This document shows positions 24,519 through 34,635 of a DNA stretch of 43,775 nt, piece after piece. The notes under the pieces are model-generated. The model saw only the letters and a list, made by a program, of their open reading frames with translations, made no database searches and was not told where the DNA came from. Source of the stretch: an uncultured Oscillospiraceae bacterium (GTDB lineage: Bacteria; Bacillota; Clostridia; Oscillospirales; Oscillospiraceae); contig CANQBA010000030.1 of assembly GCA_947589545.1 (NCBI GenBank), positions 1 to 43,775 of the forward strand. The letters run 5' to 3'. Within the stretch, counting starts at the first letter, position 1. Every line of letters starts with the position of its first letter. Both the position numbers and the translations under genes were made by a program.

Positions 24519-26846
24519 ATGAAAGCGATCGTAATGGCCGGCGGCGAGGGGACAAGACTCCGGCCCCTGACGGAGGGGCGGCCCAAGCCCATGGTGGAGC
24601 TGCTGGGGCGGCCCGTGCTGGAACGGACGGTGGAGCTTTTAAAGGCCAACGGCGTCCGGGACATCTGCTTTACCCTGCGGTATCTGCCCGGCCAGATCCG
24701 GGACTGGTTCGGCGACGGGGAGAAATTCGGCGTCCGCATCACCCACCGGGTGGAGACGGAGCCCCTGGGCACCGCCGGGGGCGTCCGGGCCTGCCGGGAC
24801 TTCATCGGGGACGAGGAGGTGCTGATCCTCTCCGGGGACGCGGTGTGCAACTTCGATCTGCGGGCGCTGCTGGAATTTTATCAAAAGCGCCGGGCCGAGG
24901 CGGTCCTCGCCCTCTTCGAGCACCCGGAGCCCACCCGCTTCGGCCTGGTGATCACGGAGTCCGACGGGCGCGTCGCCGCCTTTTCGGAGAAGCCCTCCTG
25001 GGACAGGGTGGTCACCGGCATGGTGAACACCGGCATCTATATCCTCTCCCCGGAGGTGGTGGAGCTCATACCGGAGGGGAAGCCCTACGACTTCGGCAAG
25101 GAGCTGTTTCCCCGTCTCCTCCGGGAGGGGCGGCGGCTCTACGCCACGCCGGCCCAAAGCTACTGGTGCGACATCGGCTCCCCGGAGGCGTACCGCCGGT
25201 GCTGTCTGGACGCGGCGGCGGGCCGGATCGGCCTTGATCTGAAGGCCCCGGAGATACGCCCCGGCGTCCATGCCCATGTGCCCCTGGAGGGGGTGAAGGC
25301 GACGCCGCCGGTGTACGTGGGGGAGGGGTGTACGGTGGAGGCCGGGGCGGAGCTGGGCCCCAACGCCGTGCTCTCCCGGGGCTCCCACGTGGGCAAGGGC
25401 ACCCGCATCCGGGACAGCGTCGTAAACGGCGCCTGGGTGGATCGGGGCTGTGTGCTGGACGGTGCCGTCGTCGGCCGGGACGCCAGGATCGGCGCCGGCG
25501 CGGGCCTGGGCCGGGAGTGCGTGGTAGGGGACGGCGCCCATATCGGCGAGAACTGCGTCCTGGCCCCCGGCGTGCGGATCTGGACGGACCGGCAGGTGGC
25601 GGCGGGCCGCCGGGTGTCCCGGAGCATCACCGGGGAGACGCCGGCGGAGCCGGCCCGCTTCACCGACCAGAGCACCCTCCGGGGCGTCCTGGGCGTCTCC
25701 CTGACGCCGGAGATCGCCCTCTCATTGGGCGCGGAGCTGGGACGGGACGCCCGGGTGGGCGTGGCCTATACCGGCGGGAACGGGGCAAGGCTTGTGGCCG
25801 GCGCCCTCCTGTGCGGCGTCTCCGCCTCCGGAGGCGAGGCCGTCCGGCTGGACGCGGGCTTCGAGGCCCAGCTGGCGGGTGTCTCGGGCCTGTTCGCCCT
25901 CTCCTCCGCCGTCTTTGTGCGGCAGGCGGGAGAGGAGATCTCCGCCGTCTTCATGACCGGGGCGGGGACGCCCCTGAGCACGGACAGGCGGCGTAAGCTT
26001 GAGGCGGCCATCGGCGGCGACCACCCCCGTCCGGCCCCGGAGACAGGCGGGGCCTCCACCGTCTCCGGCGCGGCCAGGGCGTATATCTCCGGCGCGGTGG
26101 ATCTGCTCCGCAAAACCGTGGGGCCGGGAGCCCATGTGACCGTGGCGGTGACGGGCCGGGACGCGGAGAACAGGACGCTCCGTTGCGTCCTGGCGGGCCT
26201 GGGCTTCACAGTGGGCAAGGTGAGGGCCGGCACGGCCTCCTTCTCCCTGCTGCCCGGAGGCTTTGCCTTTGAGGCTAGGGACGAACGGGGCCGGGAGCTG
26301 GATCCCCGCCACGCCCTGGCATCAGCAGCCCTGGCGGCCATGCGCCTGAAGCTGACGCCCCTGGCCGCGCCCCGGGAGCTGCCCGCCGCCGCGGAGCGTC
26401 TGGCCGCCCGGTACGGGTGCAGGCTGATCCCCGCCGGCGGCCCCGGCTGGGAGGAGCTGTGGGCCGGACAGCGCTGGCTCCGGGACGGGACGGTGGGCGT
26501 GGCCCTGATCGCCTCGGTGATGGCCGGGGAAAAGACGGAGCTTGCCTCCCTCTACGACGACCTGCCCCCCTTCGAGACGGCGGAACGGCGGGTGGAGCTG
26601 GGCATGTCAAAAGCCCGGGCCATGGAGCTTCTGCGGGCGGAGAGCGCGGAGATGGCCGCGGAGCTGTCCGGCGGGCTTGCCCTCACCACCGGCCGGGGGC
26701 GCGTCCGCTTCGCCCCCACCTTCGACGGCGCGGCCCTGCGCGTGCAGGCGGAGGCCGCAAACCTGGAGACAGCCGACGAGCTTGCCTGCGGCGCGGAGGC
26801 CCTGATGCGCACTATAGAAAAGCGGGAGAAGCAGGGGAGACCGTGA
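24519..26846 (+). CDS. Sugar nucleotidyltransferase fused to a degenerate phosphomannomutase-like domain
   Basis: Three-part protein of 775 residues. Residues 1-235 are a nucleotidyltransferase with MAGGEGTRLRPLT and RPKPM near the start, expected to make an NDP-sugar from a sugar-1-phosphate. Residues about 255-370 form a left-handed beta-helix of hexapeptide repeats. From about 380 (LRGVLGVSLTPEIALSLG) it follows the phosphomannomutase/phosphoglucomutase fold, but the catalytic TASHNP phosphoserine loop appears replaced by FMTGAGTPLS, so mutase activity is doubtful. ATG 24519 follows GGGGGAGAAAG. The fusion type is known in Firmicutes and cyanobacteria, often called mannose-1-phosphate guanylyltransferase; the real sugar is uncertain. 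It may serve surface polysaccharide synthesis. Confidence 0.82.
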   Translation: MKAIVMAGGEGTRLRPLTEGRPKPMVELLGRPVLERTVELLKANGVRDICFTLRYLPGQIRDWFGDGEKFGVRITHRVETEPLGTAGGVRACRDFIGDEEVLILSGDAVCNFDLRALLEFYQKRRAEAVLALFEHPEPTRFGLVITESDGRVAAFSEKPSWDRVVTGMVNTGIYILSPEVVELIPEGKPYDFGKELFPRLLREGRRLYATPAQSYWCDIGSPEAYRRCCLDAAAGRIGLDLKAPEIRPGVHAHVPLEGVKATPPVYVGEGCTVEAGAELGPNAVLSRGSHVGKGTRIRDSVVNGAWVDRGCVLDGAVVGRDARIGAGAGLGRECVVGDGAHIGENCVLAPGVRIWTDRQVAAGRRVSRSITGETPAEPARFTDQSTLRGVLGVSLTPEIALSLGAELGRDARVGVAYTGGNGARLVAGALLCGVSASGGEAVRLDAGFEAQLAGVSGLFALSSAVFVRQAGEEISAVFMTGAGTPLSTDRRRKLEAAIGGDHPRPAPETGGASTVSGAARAYISGAVDLLRKTVGPGAHVTVAVTGRDAENRTLRCVLAGLGFTVGKVRAGTASFSLLPGGFAFEARDERGRELDPRHALASAALAAMRLKLTPLAAPRELPAAAERLAARYGCRLIPAGGPGWEELWAGQRWLRDGTVGVALIASVMAGEKTELASLYDDLPPFETAERRVELGMSKARAMELLRAESAEMAAELSGGLALTTGRGRVRFAPTFDGAALRVQAEAANLETADELACGAEALMRTIEKREKQGRP

Positions 26847-26878
26847 CCGTTCCTCGGAGGAGACATTATGTGCCGCAT

Positions 26879-26900
26879 GGGCCGCCCCTTTTGGCGGCCC
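26879..26900. repeat. Dispersed GC-hairpin repeat, copy e
   Basis: GGGCCGCC / GGCGGCCC with loop CCTTTT, 33 bp after the nucleotidyltransferase stop. It may act as a terminator, but no T tract follows. Confidence 0.6.
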
Positions 26901-26969
26901 GTGTGGCGTTATAGGGGTGTTATTCGGAAACATGAGGGGAGTCTTTAAAAAATATTTTCATTTTACCTG

Positions 26970-26998
26970 TTGCAGAGTTACCCAAAATCACCTATAAT
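26970..26998 (+). promoter_or_regulatory. SigA-type promoter of the binding-protein/asnS pair
   Basis: TTGCAG, 17 bases, TATAAT, 46 bp before the lipoprotein ATG. The region before it (26941-26968) is AT-rich. Confidence 0.78.
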
Positions 26999-27044
26999 AG
27001 TAACTTGGATTTCAAAAGCAGCGCATGGGAAATGTGGGAATACG

Positions 27045-27800
27045 ATGAGAAAGATACTTTCCGCCGCTCTGGCGGTTTTCATGATATGTACCCTTGCCGC
27101 CTGTCACCGGGGCCCCGCCAATCAGGTGCACTCCGCCGCCGATATGGCGGGCAGGACGGTGGGCGTTCTGGAGGGGAGCCTCTCCCAGGCGTATATGACG
27201 GCCTACGGCAGGGCGGAGATCAGGACATACGCCGACGCGCGTTCCCTGGCCGCCGATCTGCGCTCCGGCGTGCTGGACTGCGCCCTGGTCAGCTCCGAAA
27301 ACGCCGGCGACGTGGCCCGGTCCGGCCTCACCACCCTGTCCGAGCCCTACGCCGACGACGACTACGCCATCCCTGTCTCCGTGGAGAACCGGCTGATGAT
27401 CGAGAACCTGGAAAACGCCATGATCTTCCTGCGGGCCTCCGGCCAGCTGGGGGCCATCATCAACCGCTGGGAGAGCGGGCGCGGCACGGGGGCGTATACG
27501 GCGGACAACGACTATGAGCGGATCACCGTGGCCATCAGCGCCGACGTCTACCCCTACGCCTTCTACGACGAAAACGGCGACCTGGCGGGCATCGAGGTGG
27601 ACGTGGTGCGCGCCCTGGCCCACCGGCTGGAGCTGGAGCCCGTCTTCAACGTGGTGGCCCCGGATATCCTGCTCTATATGGCCGAGAGCGGCAAGACCGT
27701 CTTCGCCATTGGACGCATTGCCGCCGACCCTTCCAACCGGGCGGTGGCCTTCACGTCGTCCTATCTGCATTCCACACAACTCATCGTTGTGAGAAAATAA
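27045..27800 (+). CDS. Lipoprotein with a family-3 solute-binding domain in circularly permuted order
   Basis: 251 residues with signal peptide [20 protein letters not shown]; the lipobox LAAC gives lipid-anchored Cys20. Residues about 33-143 resemble the second half of a family-3 amino-acid-binding protein: [28 protein letters not shown], a DDDYAIPV strand and a closing [12 protein letters not shown]. Residues about 155-251 resemble the first half: [32 protein letters not shown], then [23 protein letters not shown] at the very end. The usual order is reversed. ATG 27045 is chosen because it starts the signal peptide; its ribosome site is weak. No permease or ATPase gene is near. asnS begins 11 bp later. 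Confidence 0.8.
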   Translation: MRKILSAALAVFMICTLAACHRGPANQVHSAADMAGRTVGVLEGSLSQAYMTAYGRAEIRTYADARSLAADLRSGVLDCALVSSENAGDVARSGLTTLSEPYADDDYAIPVSVENRLMIENLENAMIFLRASGQLGAIINRWESGRGTGAYTADNDYERITVAISADVYPYAFYDENGDLAGIEVDVVRALAHRLELEPVFNVVAPDILLYMAESGKTVFAIGRIAADPSNRAVAFTSSYLHSTQLIVVRK

Positions 27801-27811
27801 GAGGTAACCTT

Positions 27812-29236
<1,425 letters not shown>

Positions 29237-29245
29237 TGGCCCGCG

Positions 29246-29303
29246 CGAATTCCCGGCGCATTTCGTACACCGCACCCGTACGGGCCGCCGCCCTCGGCGG
29301 CCC
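29246..29303. repeat. 34-bp repeat R4 joined to GC-hairpin repeat copy f
   Basis: R4 (29246-29279) starts CGAATTCCCGGCGCATTTC and differs at 2 of 34 positions from 9380-9413. It is followed without a gap by GGGCCGCC / GGCGGCCC (29282-29303). The pair fills most of the 121-bp gap between asnS and the AAA gene. Confidence 0.65.
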
Positions 29304-29357
29304 AACAAATCCCCGAAAATCTTCCTCTTTCCAGTTCCTCCCTTGAGGTGACGCGTC

Positions 29358-30530
29358 ATGTCAGATAAGAAAAAATCCAAGACCTACGGCACGAATATCG
29401 ATTTCAACGCCTTCAATCTCCGCCCCGCGGCCTCGTATCTGGACGATATCAAGCGCTTAAAGGACGAGCTGACGGTATCCCTGACGGGCTTTGGCTCCAC
29501 GGTGAAGCCGGAGGAGAAGAAGCCCGCCGCGCCCAAGGTCTCCACCCCCGACAGGCCCGGCGTGGAGCCCATCAGCTTCGAGCCCCTGCAAAGCTCCATG
29601 GACGAAGCCAAAAAGGCGGCGGACGAGCTTTTGAAGGAGATGGAGAAGGGCTCCGGCGCGCTGGGCCCGGACGCCCCCAAGACCGAGGCGGAGAAAAGCC
29701 CCGAAAAGCCCGATCTCGACAAGCTTTTGGCGGAGCTTGACCAGCTTGTGGGCCTGGAGGACATCAAGAAGAACGTCCGCAGTCTCATCAACCTTGCCAA
29801 GGTGCGCAAGCTCCGGGAGGAGCACGACCTGCCCACCCCGGCCATGAGCCTGCACCTGGTGTTCATGGGCAACCCCGGCACCGGCAAGACCACGGTGGCC
29901 CGGCTCATTGCCCAGCTCTATTACGCCATCGGCGTTCTCTCCAAGGGCCAGCTCATCGAGGTGGATCGCTCCGGCCTGGTGGCGGGATTCGTGGGCCAGA
30001 CGGCCATCAAGACCGACGAGGCCATCAAAAAGGCCATCGGCGGCGTGCTTTTTATCGACGAGGCCTACTCCCTGGCCGCCAACACCGGGGAGAACGACTT
30101 CGGCCGGGAGGCCATCGAGACGGTGCTGAAGGGCATGGAGGACAACCGCCGGGATCTGGTGGTCATCGTGGCGGGGTACGAGGAGCTGATGGAGCGGTTT
30201 ATCAGCTCCAATCCGGGCCTCCAGTCCCGCTTCAACCGCTATTTCGTCTTTGACGACTACACAGGCGCCGAGCTTTACGAGATCTTCCTGTCCATGTGCC
30301 AAAAGAACAGCTATAAGCTGACCGTGGAGGCCCAGGAGTACGCCAAAAGGCTTTTCTCCGACCTCTATGAAAATCGCGGCCCCAACTTCGGCAACGCCCG
30401 GGACGTGCGCAATATCTTCGAGAACGTCATCGGCGTCCACGCCGACCGCGTCGCCGCCGATCCGGACATCGACGAGCGCGACCTGACCGTCGTCTTCCGC
30501 GAGGACATCGAAAAAGCGGCGGAATTGTAA
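29358..30530 (+). CDS. CbxX/CfxQ-type AAA+ ATPase, SpoVK-like
   Basis: 390-residue AAA protein of the CbbX/SpoVK group. SpoVK works in spore maturation in Bacillus; other members remodel enzymes. An extended Pro/Glu/Lys-rich N-terminal region (1-120) has no clear fold. The AAA core follows: QLVGLEDIKKNVRSL (129-143), Walker A GNPGTGKT (171-178), pore-type GLVAGFVGQT (206-215), Walker B VLFIDEAYSL (230-239), then sensor and arginine-finger region GLQSRFNRYF. The C-terminal lid holds NARDVRNIFE. ATG 29358 follows GAGGTGA. The N-terminal extension is about 100 residues longer than in B. subtilis SpoVK, so the exact role is uncertain. Confidence 0.85.
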   Translation: MSDKKKSKTYGTNIDFNAFNLRPAASYLDDIKRLKDELTVSLTGFGSTVKPEEKKPAAPKVSTPDRPGVEPISFEPLQSSMDEAKKAADELLKEMEKGSGALGPDAPKTEAEKSPEKPDLDKLLAELDQLVGLEDIKKNVRSLINLAKVRKLREEHDLPTPAMSLHLVFMGNPGTGKTTVARLIAQLYYAIGVLSKGQLIEVDRSGLVAGFVGQTAIKTDEAIKKAIGGVLFIDEAYSLAANTGENDFGREAIETVLKGMEDNRRDLVVIVAGYEELMERFISSNPGLQSRFNRYFVFDDYTGAELYEIFLSMCQKNSYKLTVEAQEYAKRLFSDLYENRGPNFGNARDVRNIFENVIGVHADRVAADPDIDERDLTVVFREDIEKAAEL

Positions 30531-30593
30531 CGCCGTCGCGTGAATTTTCGCCGCACCATCGAATTTCCCACAATCCCCCCTTAAACGCCGCAC

Positions 30594-30615
30594 GGGCCGC
30601 CGCCCTCGGCGGCCC
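30594..30615. repeat. Dispersed GC-hairpin repeat, copy g
   Basis: GGGCCGCC / GGCGGCCC, identical in arms and loop to copy f, flanked by CGCCGCAC-type short repeats. It occupies the 144-bp gap before the exonuclease gene, where a degenerate R4-like stretch (about 30541-30572) also occurs. Confidence 0.62.
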
Positions 30616-30674
30616 ACACGCCGCACCGCCGAATCCCCCTCATCCCCCCATTTCACGCCAAAGAAGGTGAACCC

Positions 30675-31628
30675 GTGATCGTTCTGGATTTGGAATTTAA
30701 CAGCGGCCTGTACGAGCCGGAGAACCTGGACGAGATCCTGCAGGTCGGCGCGGTCCGGGTGGACAGGCTGGGCGGGGCCGTGCGGGAGACCTTCAACGGC
30801 TACATAAAGCCCCGCGTCCACAAGCGTCTTTCCCCTGGGGCCCGGGTGCTCCCGGAGCTGGCGGAGAGTCTGGAGCGGGGCCGCCCCTTTGAGGAGGTCT
30901 ACCGGGCGTGGCTTACTTTCATCGCCGGGGAGACGGAATTTGCCGAGTGGGGCCGGGACGACTTCAAGATCCTCTGCCGCAACGCCCTCCACTACGGCCT
31001 GGAGCCGGTGTTCCCGGAAAAATACACCGATATCCAGTCCGCCTTCTCCAGAGCCCTGGGCGGCGTGAACACCGCCCAGCTCTACCAGGCGGCGGAGTAC
31101 TGCCGCGTCCCCGATACCTTCGTCTTTCACAACGCCCTCCACGACGCGCTGTACACCGGCCTCATCGGCGGCTTCCTGCCGGAGGAGGCCCTGGCGGAAA
31201 GCACCTTCCCCCTGACGAGGGAGGACGTGCTTTCCCAGCCCCACCCCCTGCGCAAGCGAAAGGGCACGGTGCGGATGGGCCCGTTCCTCACCCGGGAGCT
31301 GGCGCTGAACAACATGGGCTGTCGCCGGGCCGTGTGCCCGGAGTGCCGCCGGACGGAGCATGTAGCCAATTGGCACACCAGGGACGGCGCCACCTACCTG
31401 GGGGCTGTGGACTGCCCCGACCACGGGCCGGTGATCCGGCGGCTGAAGCTCATGAGCGACAGCACCGGGGCCTTCTGGACGTATAACGAGACGCTCCCCG
31501 CCACGGACAAGAACCTGCGGGCCCTGGCCAAAGCCTCCGCCGGGGAGACCTTCGCCTGCTCCCGCCGCAAGGGCTCCCGCGCCCGCCGCCGGAACCGGCA
31601 CGGCAAGAGAAAGGGGAAAAATACATAA
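30675..31628 (+). CDS. DEDDh-type 3'-5' exonuclease domain with C-terminal zinc ribbon
   Basis: 317 residues from GTG 30675, which has AAGAAGGTGA just upstream. The RNase T/DnaQ-type exonuclease fold carries Asp5 and Glu7 (LDLEFN), Asp95/Asp96 (GRDDF) and His152 or His156 with Asp157 (FHNALHDAL), the expected metal ligands and general base. A zinc ribbon follows (Cys221-x2-Cys224 and Cys247-x2-His250). The protein ends in a very basic Arg/Lys tail (about 295-317) that could bind nucleic acid. Substrate, DNA or RNA, is unknown. It ends at a strong terminator. Confidence 0.78.
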   Translation: MIVLDLEFNSGLYEPENLDEILQVGAVRVDRLGGAVRETFNGYIKPRVHKRLSPGARVLPELAESLERGRPFEEVYRAWLTFIAGETEFAEWGRDDFKILCRNALHYGLEPVFPEKYTDIQSAFSRALGGVNTAQLYQAAEYCRVPDTFVFHNALHDALYTGLIGGFLPEEALAESTFPLTREDVLSQPHPLRKRKGTVRMGPFLTRELALNNMGCRRAVCPECRRTEHVANWHTRDGATYLGAVDCPDHGPVIRRLKLMSDSTGAFWTYNETLPATDKNLRALAKASAGETFACSRRKGSRARRRNRHGKRKGKNT

Positions 31629-31663
31629 GCGGCATTTCCCGGATCGTGGGATGCCGCTTTTTT
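31627..31663 (+). terminator. Rho-independent terminator of the exonuclease gene
   Basis: AAGCGGCAT / ATGCCGCTT with an inner CCC/GGG pairing and a TTTTTT tail. It starts at the stop codon. Confidence 0.87.
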
Positions 31664-31721
31664 GATGGATTTTCAAATGGATTCTCAAGATCCGAGAGAG
31701 ATTTACGGTCTTGTGGGTGGA

Positions 31722-31746
31722 ATTCTAACCGACGTAACTTTAGAAT
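31722..31746. promoter_or_regulatory. Possible operator upstream of the XRE regulator
   Basis: Inverted repeat ATTCTAA-11-TTAGAAT, 33 bp before the regulator start. It could be an autoregulatory site, but only one copy is seen and the nearby promoter elements (TTGTGG with a poor -10) are weak. Confidence 0.35.
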
Positions 31747-31778
31747 GGAACCATGAAATACCGAAAGGGGAGATCCAC

Positions 31779-33083
31779 ATGGAGAAAAAAACCATCGGCG
31801 GCTTCATCGCCGCCCTGCGACGGGCCAACGGCATGACCCAGAAGGAGCTGGCCGACCGGCTGAACGTTTCGGACAAGACCGTCAGCCGCTGGGAGCGGGA
31901 CGAGGGCGCGCCGGATCTGAGCCTGATCCCGGTGATCGCGGAGGTCTTCGGCGTCACCTGCGACGAGCTGCTGCGGGGCCAGCGCCGTTCCCCGGCGGAG
32001 CGCACGGAGGGGGAGCCTGCGCCGGGATCCACGGAAAAAGGGGAGCGGGAGCGCCGGCGGCTTCTGAGATCCGCCCTGGCGGCCTTTAAAAACCGTTCCC
32101 TCATCGCCGTGGCCCTGGCGGCGGCGGGGCTGATCGCGGCCCTCATATGCAACTTCGCCTTTCTGCGGGCGTCGCTGGGGTTCTACGTTGGGGCGCTGTT
32201 CTTCGTGGCCGCCGCCGTCTGCCAGATCATCTTTGCCAACCGGGCCCTCTTCGCCGTGGACGACGAGGAGCCGGACACCCCGGAGAAGGCGGACTTCCGC
32301 CGCCGGGTGGCCGCCGTCACCCGCAACGTCCTGGCGATCACGGCGGGCCTTCTGGGCTTCACCGCCCCCATGGCGGCCATGGACGCCTATCTGGGTCTGT
32401 CGGCGGAGAGCCAGTTCACCCTGGGCGCCCTCGCCGCGGCGATTTTTCTGGCGGCGTTCTCGGTCATATGGTACTTCGTGTACGCCCGCCTCGTGAAAAC
32501 GGGCGTGGTGGTGCTGGGCGAGGGGGAGTGGGAGGTCTACCGCCGCAACCACCGGCTCAAGGGGCGCTGCGGCCTCGTCCTCCTGGCGGCGGCGTTGGCG
32601 ACGGGCATCGCCCAGGCCACCCTGAACCAGACGGAGCTGTGGATGAAGGGCACGGTGTTTGACGACTATGAGAGCTTCGGCGCCTTTATGGCGCAGGACG
32701 TACCCGACACCTTCTACGGGCCGGAGCCGCCCTCCGACGTCTATGAGATCGTATCTCCCGAAGGGGACACGCAGTATTTCGATGTATACGGCAACGAGAT
32801 CAGCCGTGAGGAATACGACCGGCGGGAGGAGGAATTATACCGGCGGGAGATCAGGGACGAGGACGGCAAGGTGCTGTTTACGTACCAGGATCGGAACGGT
32901 GACGTGGTGCGTGTAAATTACAGCGTGGAAAACGGCTCCGCCCTGCCCATCACCATCTATACCCGCCAGGATGTTCGCGCCGCCCAGGAGAAGGTGGGCT
33001 ACGTCAACGCCGCCTTCATCGCCCTCTACCTCCTGGAATCCCTCGCCGCCGTAGCGGTGTATTTTATAAAGAGGGAGAGATGA
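31779..33083 (+). CDS. XRE-family DNA-binding protein with membrane domain
   Basis: 434 residues from ATG 31779, preceded by AAAGGGGAG. The N-terminal HTH (about 5-62) has MTQKELADRLNVSDKTVSRWERDEGAPDL, clearly Cro/C1 type. A charged linker is followed by about five TM helices (107-126, 132-152, 183-200, 214-236, 263-281), an acidic Tyr/Glu-rich outside or cytoplasmic segment (285-405) and a final helix (412-430). HTH proteins joined to DUF-type membrane domains are common in Firmicutes and may respond to membrane signals. No target gene is evident; the next gene is convergent. Confidence 0.82.
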   Translation: MEKKTIGGFIAALRRANGMTQKELADRLNVSDKTVSRWERDEGAPDLSLIPVIAEVFGVTCDELLRGQRRSPAERTEGEPAPGSTEKGERERRRLLRSALAAFKNRSLIAVALAAAGLIAALICNFAFLRASLGFYVGALFFVAAAVCQIIFANRALFAVDDEEPDTPEKADFRRRVAAVTRNVLAITAGLLGFTAPMAAMDAYLGLSAESQFTLGALAAAIFLAAFSVIWYFVYARLVKTGVVVLGEGEWEVYRRNHRLKGRCGLVLLAAALATGIAQATLNQTELWMKGTVFDDYESFGAFMAQDVPDTFYGPEPPSDVYEIVSPEGDTQYFDVYGNEISREEYDRREEELYRREIRDEDGKVLFTYQDRNGDVVRVNYSVENGSALPITIYTRQDVRAAQEKVGYVNAAFIALYLLESLAAVAVYFIKRER

Positions 33084-33132
33084 CGCGGCGCCGGATGGCC
33101 GGCCGCGAATTCCCCGACGTATTATCACACAA

Positions 33133-33162
33133 AACACGCGGGCCGATCGCGGCCCGCGTGTT
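33133..33162. terminator. Bidirectional terminator between the XRE and SLOG genes
   Basis: Perfect 12-bp stem AACACGCGGGCC / GGCCCGCGTGTT with a 6-base loop, followed by AATTTTCTT on plus and TTTTGTG on minus. Its right arm overlaps the stop codon of the minus-strand SLOG gene. Confidence 0.82.
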
Positions 33163-33682
33163 AATTTTCTTCAATGATCAGCTCGATCACCCTGACGCCG
33201 GTGCGCCGGGCGTATTGGACGGTCTGCTCCGTGCCTCCCGGCGCGCCTGTGCGGACGGCGATCAGCACCTGGCTGGAATCCACCATATATTTATTCCGCC
33301 TCTGCATACACCCGGGGGTGTACGCCCGGGAGATCACGGTCACGTTGTCGCACTGGTGGAGGATATAGTCGTACCGCCGCCGCTCCTCCGGGCTCCAGCC
33401 ACGGGCCTGCGACTCGCAGGGGACGGCGGCCTCCAGGGTGACGCCCTGGTACTCGTCCCGCAGTGTAAGGACTGTCTCGGCAAAATAGAGGTCGCACCCC
33501 TTGGCCATCCCGCAGATGAACCGTCTGGCGCCGGCCCGGTAGACCCTGCGGACGGCGTCCTCCAGGCGCCGCTTCAGCTCCACACAGCGCCCGTCCCGCT
33601 CGTCGTCTCCCCAGGGCAGCTTCTCCGGCCGGTTCCCGGTGAAGGCGCAGACCTCGATATTCTCCAAAAACAGCTGCTCCAC
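33161..33682 (-). CDS. SLOG-superfamily protein (DUF1273/YspA-like)
   Basis: 173 residues from GTG 33682, 8 bases after GGAGG. The Rossmann-like SLOG fold shows CAFTGNRPEKLPWG near the start, ICGMAKGCDLYFAE in the middle and LIAVRTGAPGGTEQTVQYAR near the end. Such proteins bind nucleotide-derived ligands, and some act in cell-division or stress signalling. The substrate is unknown. It lies 23 bp after the glucokinase gene and is the last gene of a four-gene minus-strand set. Confidence 0.8.
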   Translation of the reverse strand: MEQLFLENIEVCAFTGNRPEKLPWGDDERDGRCVELKRRLEDAVRRVYRAGARRFICGMAKGCDLYFAETVLTLRDEYQGVTLEAAVPCESQARGWSPEERRRYDYILHQCDNVTVISRAYTPGCMQRRNKYMVDSSQVLIAVRTGAPGGTEQTVQYARRTGVRVIELIIEEN

Positions 33683-33705
33683 CGCCTTCGCCTCCCGCCA
33701 ATGAC

Positions 33706-34635
33706 TTACAGAAGATTCGCCATGCACCCGTACATGCCGGCGTCGTTGCCCAGCGCCGCCAGGACGATGGGCGTATCCTTACAGGCGTTGAAGGCGTACC
33801 GGCGGTAGTGCCGCGCGGTCATATCCAGAAGCGGCTGTCCCGCCCGGGACACGCCCCCGCCGATGACCACCACCTCCGGATCCACCGTGGCGGTGACGGC
33901 GGCCAGGCCCCTGGCCAGAATGTCGCAGAATGTATCGGCCACCCGCAATGCCAGGGCGTCCCCGGCCTTGGCCGCGTCCCAGACGGCGCGGGCGTCCACC
34001 TTCCGGGCGGAGCGCAGGGTCGAGGGCTCGTCGGAGCCCGCCAGGGCGTCCATAGCCAGACGGGCGCAGCCGGTGGCGGAGGCGTACTGCTCCAGGCACC
34101 CCCGGTTGCCGCAGCCGCAAAGGCGCGTCTCCGTGGGATCCATGGGGATGTGGCCGATCTCGCCGCCGGCCCTGTGGGCCCCCCGGAGGCACTTGCCGTC
34201 CAGGATGATGCCCCCGCCCACGCCGGTGCCCAGGGTGACAAACACAAGGCTCTGATACCCCTTGCCGCCGCCCTGCCAGTATTCGCCCATGGCGGCGGTG
34301 TTGGCGTCGTTGTCGCCCACCCAGCGCAAACCCGTGATCTCCCGGAGCCGCCCCAGAAGCGGGAAGCGCTTCCAGCCCAGATTCACCGCGTCGGCGGTAC
34401 CGTCATTCCAGAGCTGGCCGGGCACGCCGATGCCGGCGCCCAGATAGTCCTCCTTGGCAAAGCTGTGCTTGTTCATATCCGCCAAAATGGCCTTCCCGAT
34501 GTCTGTGGGAATGTTGACGCCGCCGTTTGTGGCGTCCGTGTCGATCTCCCACTTGTCCAGCAGCGCCCCGCTCTCAGCGAAAAGGCCCATCTTGACGGTG
34601 GTGCCGCCCAGATCCACGCCGTAACCGTATTTCAT
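33706..34635 (-). CDS. glk: ROK-family glucokinase
   Basis: Phosphorylates glucose with ATP to glucose-6-phosphate. It has 309 residues. ATP-binding DLGGTTVKMGLF is at the N-terminus, the LGTGVGGGI phosphate loop lies mid-protein, and GGEIGH precedes the ROK zinc motif CGCGNRGCLEQYAS. No DNA-binding HTH is fused, so it is an enzyme and not a ROK repressor. ATG 34635 overlaps the stop of the preceding gene (ATGA) and has AAAGGGAG upstream. Other hexoses are possible substrates. Confidence 0.9.
   Translation of the reverse strand: MKYGYGVDLGGTTVKMGLFAESGALLDKWEIDTDATNGGVNIPTDIGKAILADMNKHSFAKEDYLGAGIGVPGQLWNDGTADAVNLGWKRFPLLGRLREITGLRWVGDNDANTAAMGEYWQGGGKGYQSLVFVTLGTGVGGGIILDGKCLRGAHRAGGEIGHIPMDPTETRLCGCGNRGCLEQYASATGCARLAMDALAGSDEPSTLRSARKVDARAVWDAAKAGDALALRVADTFCDILARGLAAVTATVDPEVVVIGGGVSRAGQPLLDMTARHYRRYAFNACKDTPIVLAALGNDAGMYGCMANLL

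Noticed and set aside
33084-33132. Extra copy of repeat R4 after the XRE gene
   Set aside because: Only GCGAATTCCCCG is shared, too short to call a copy.
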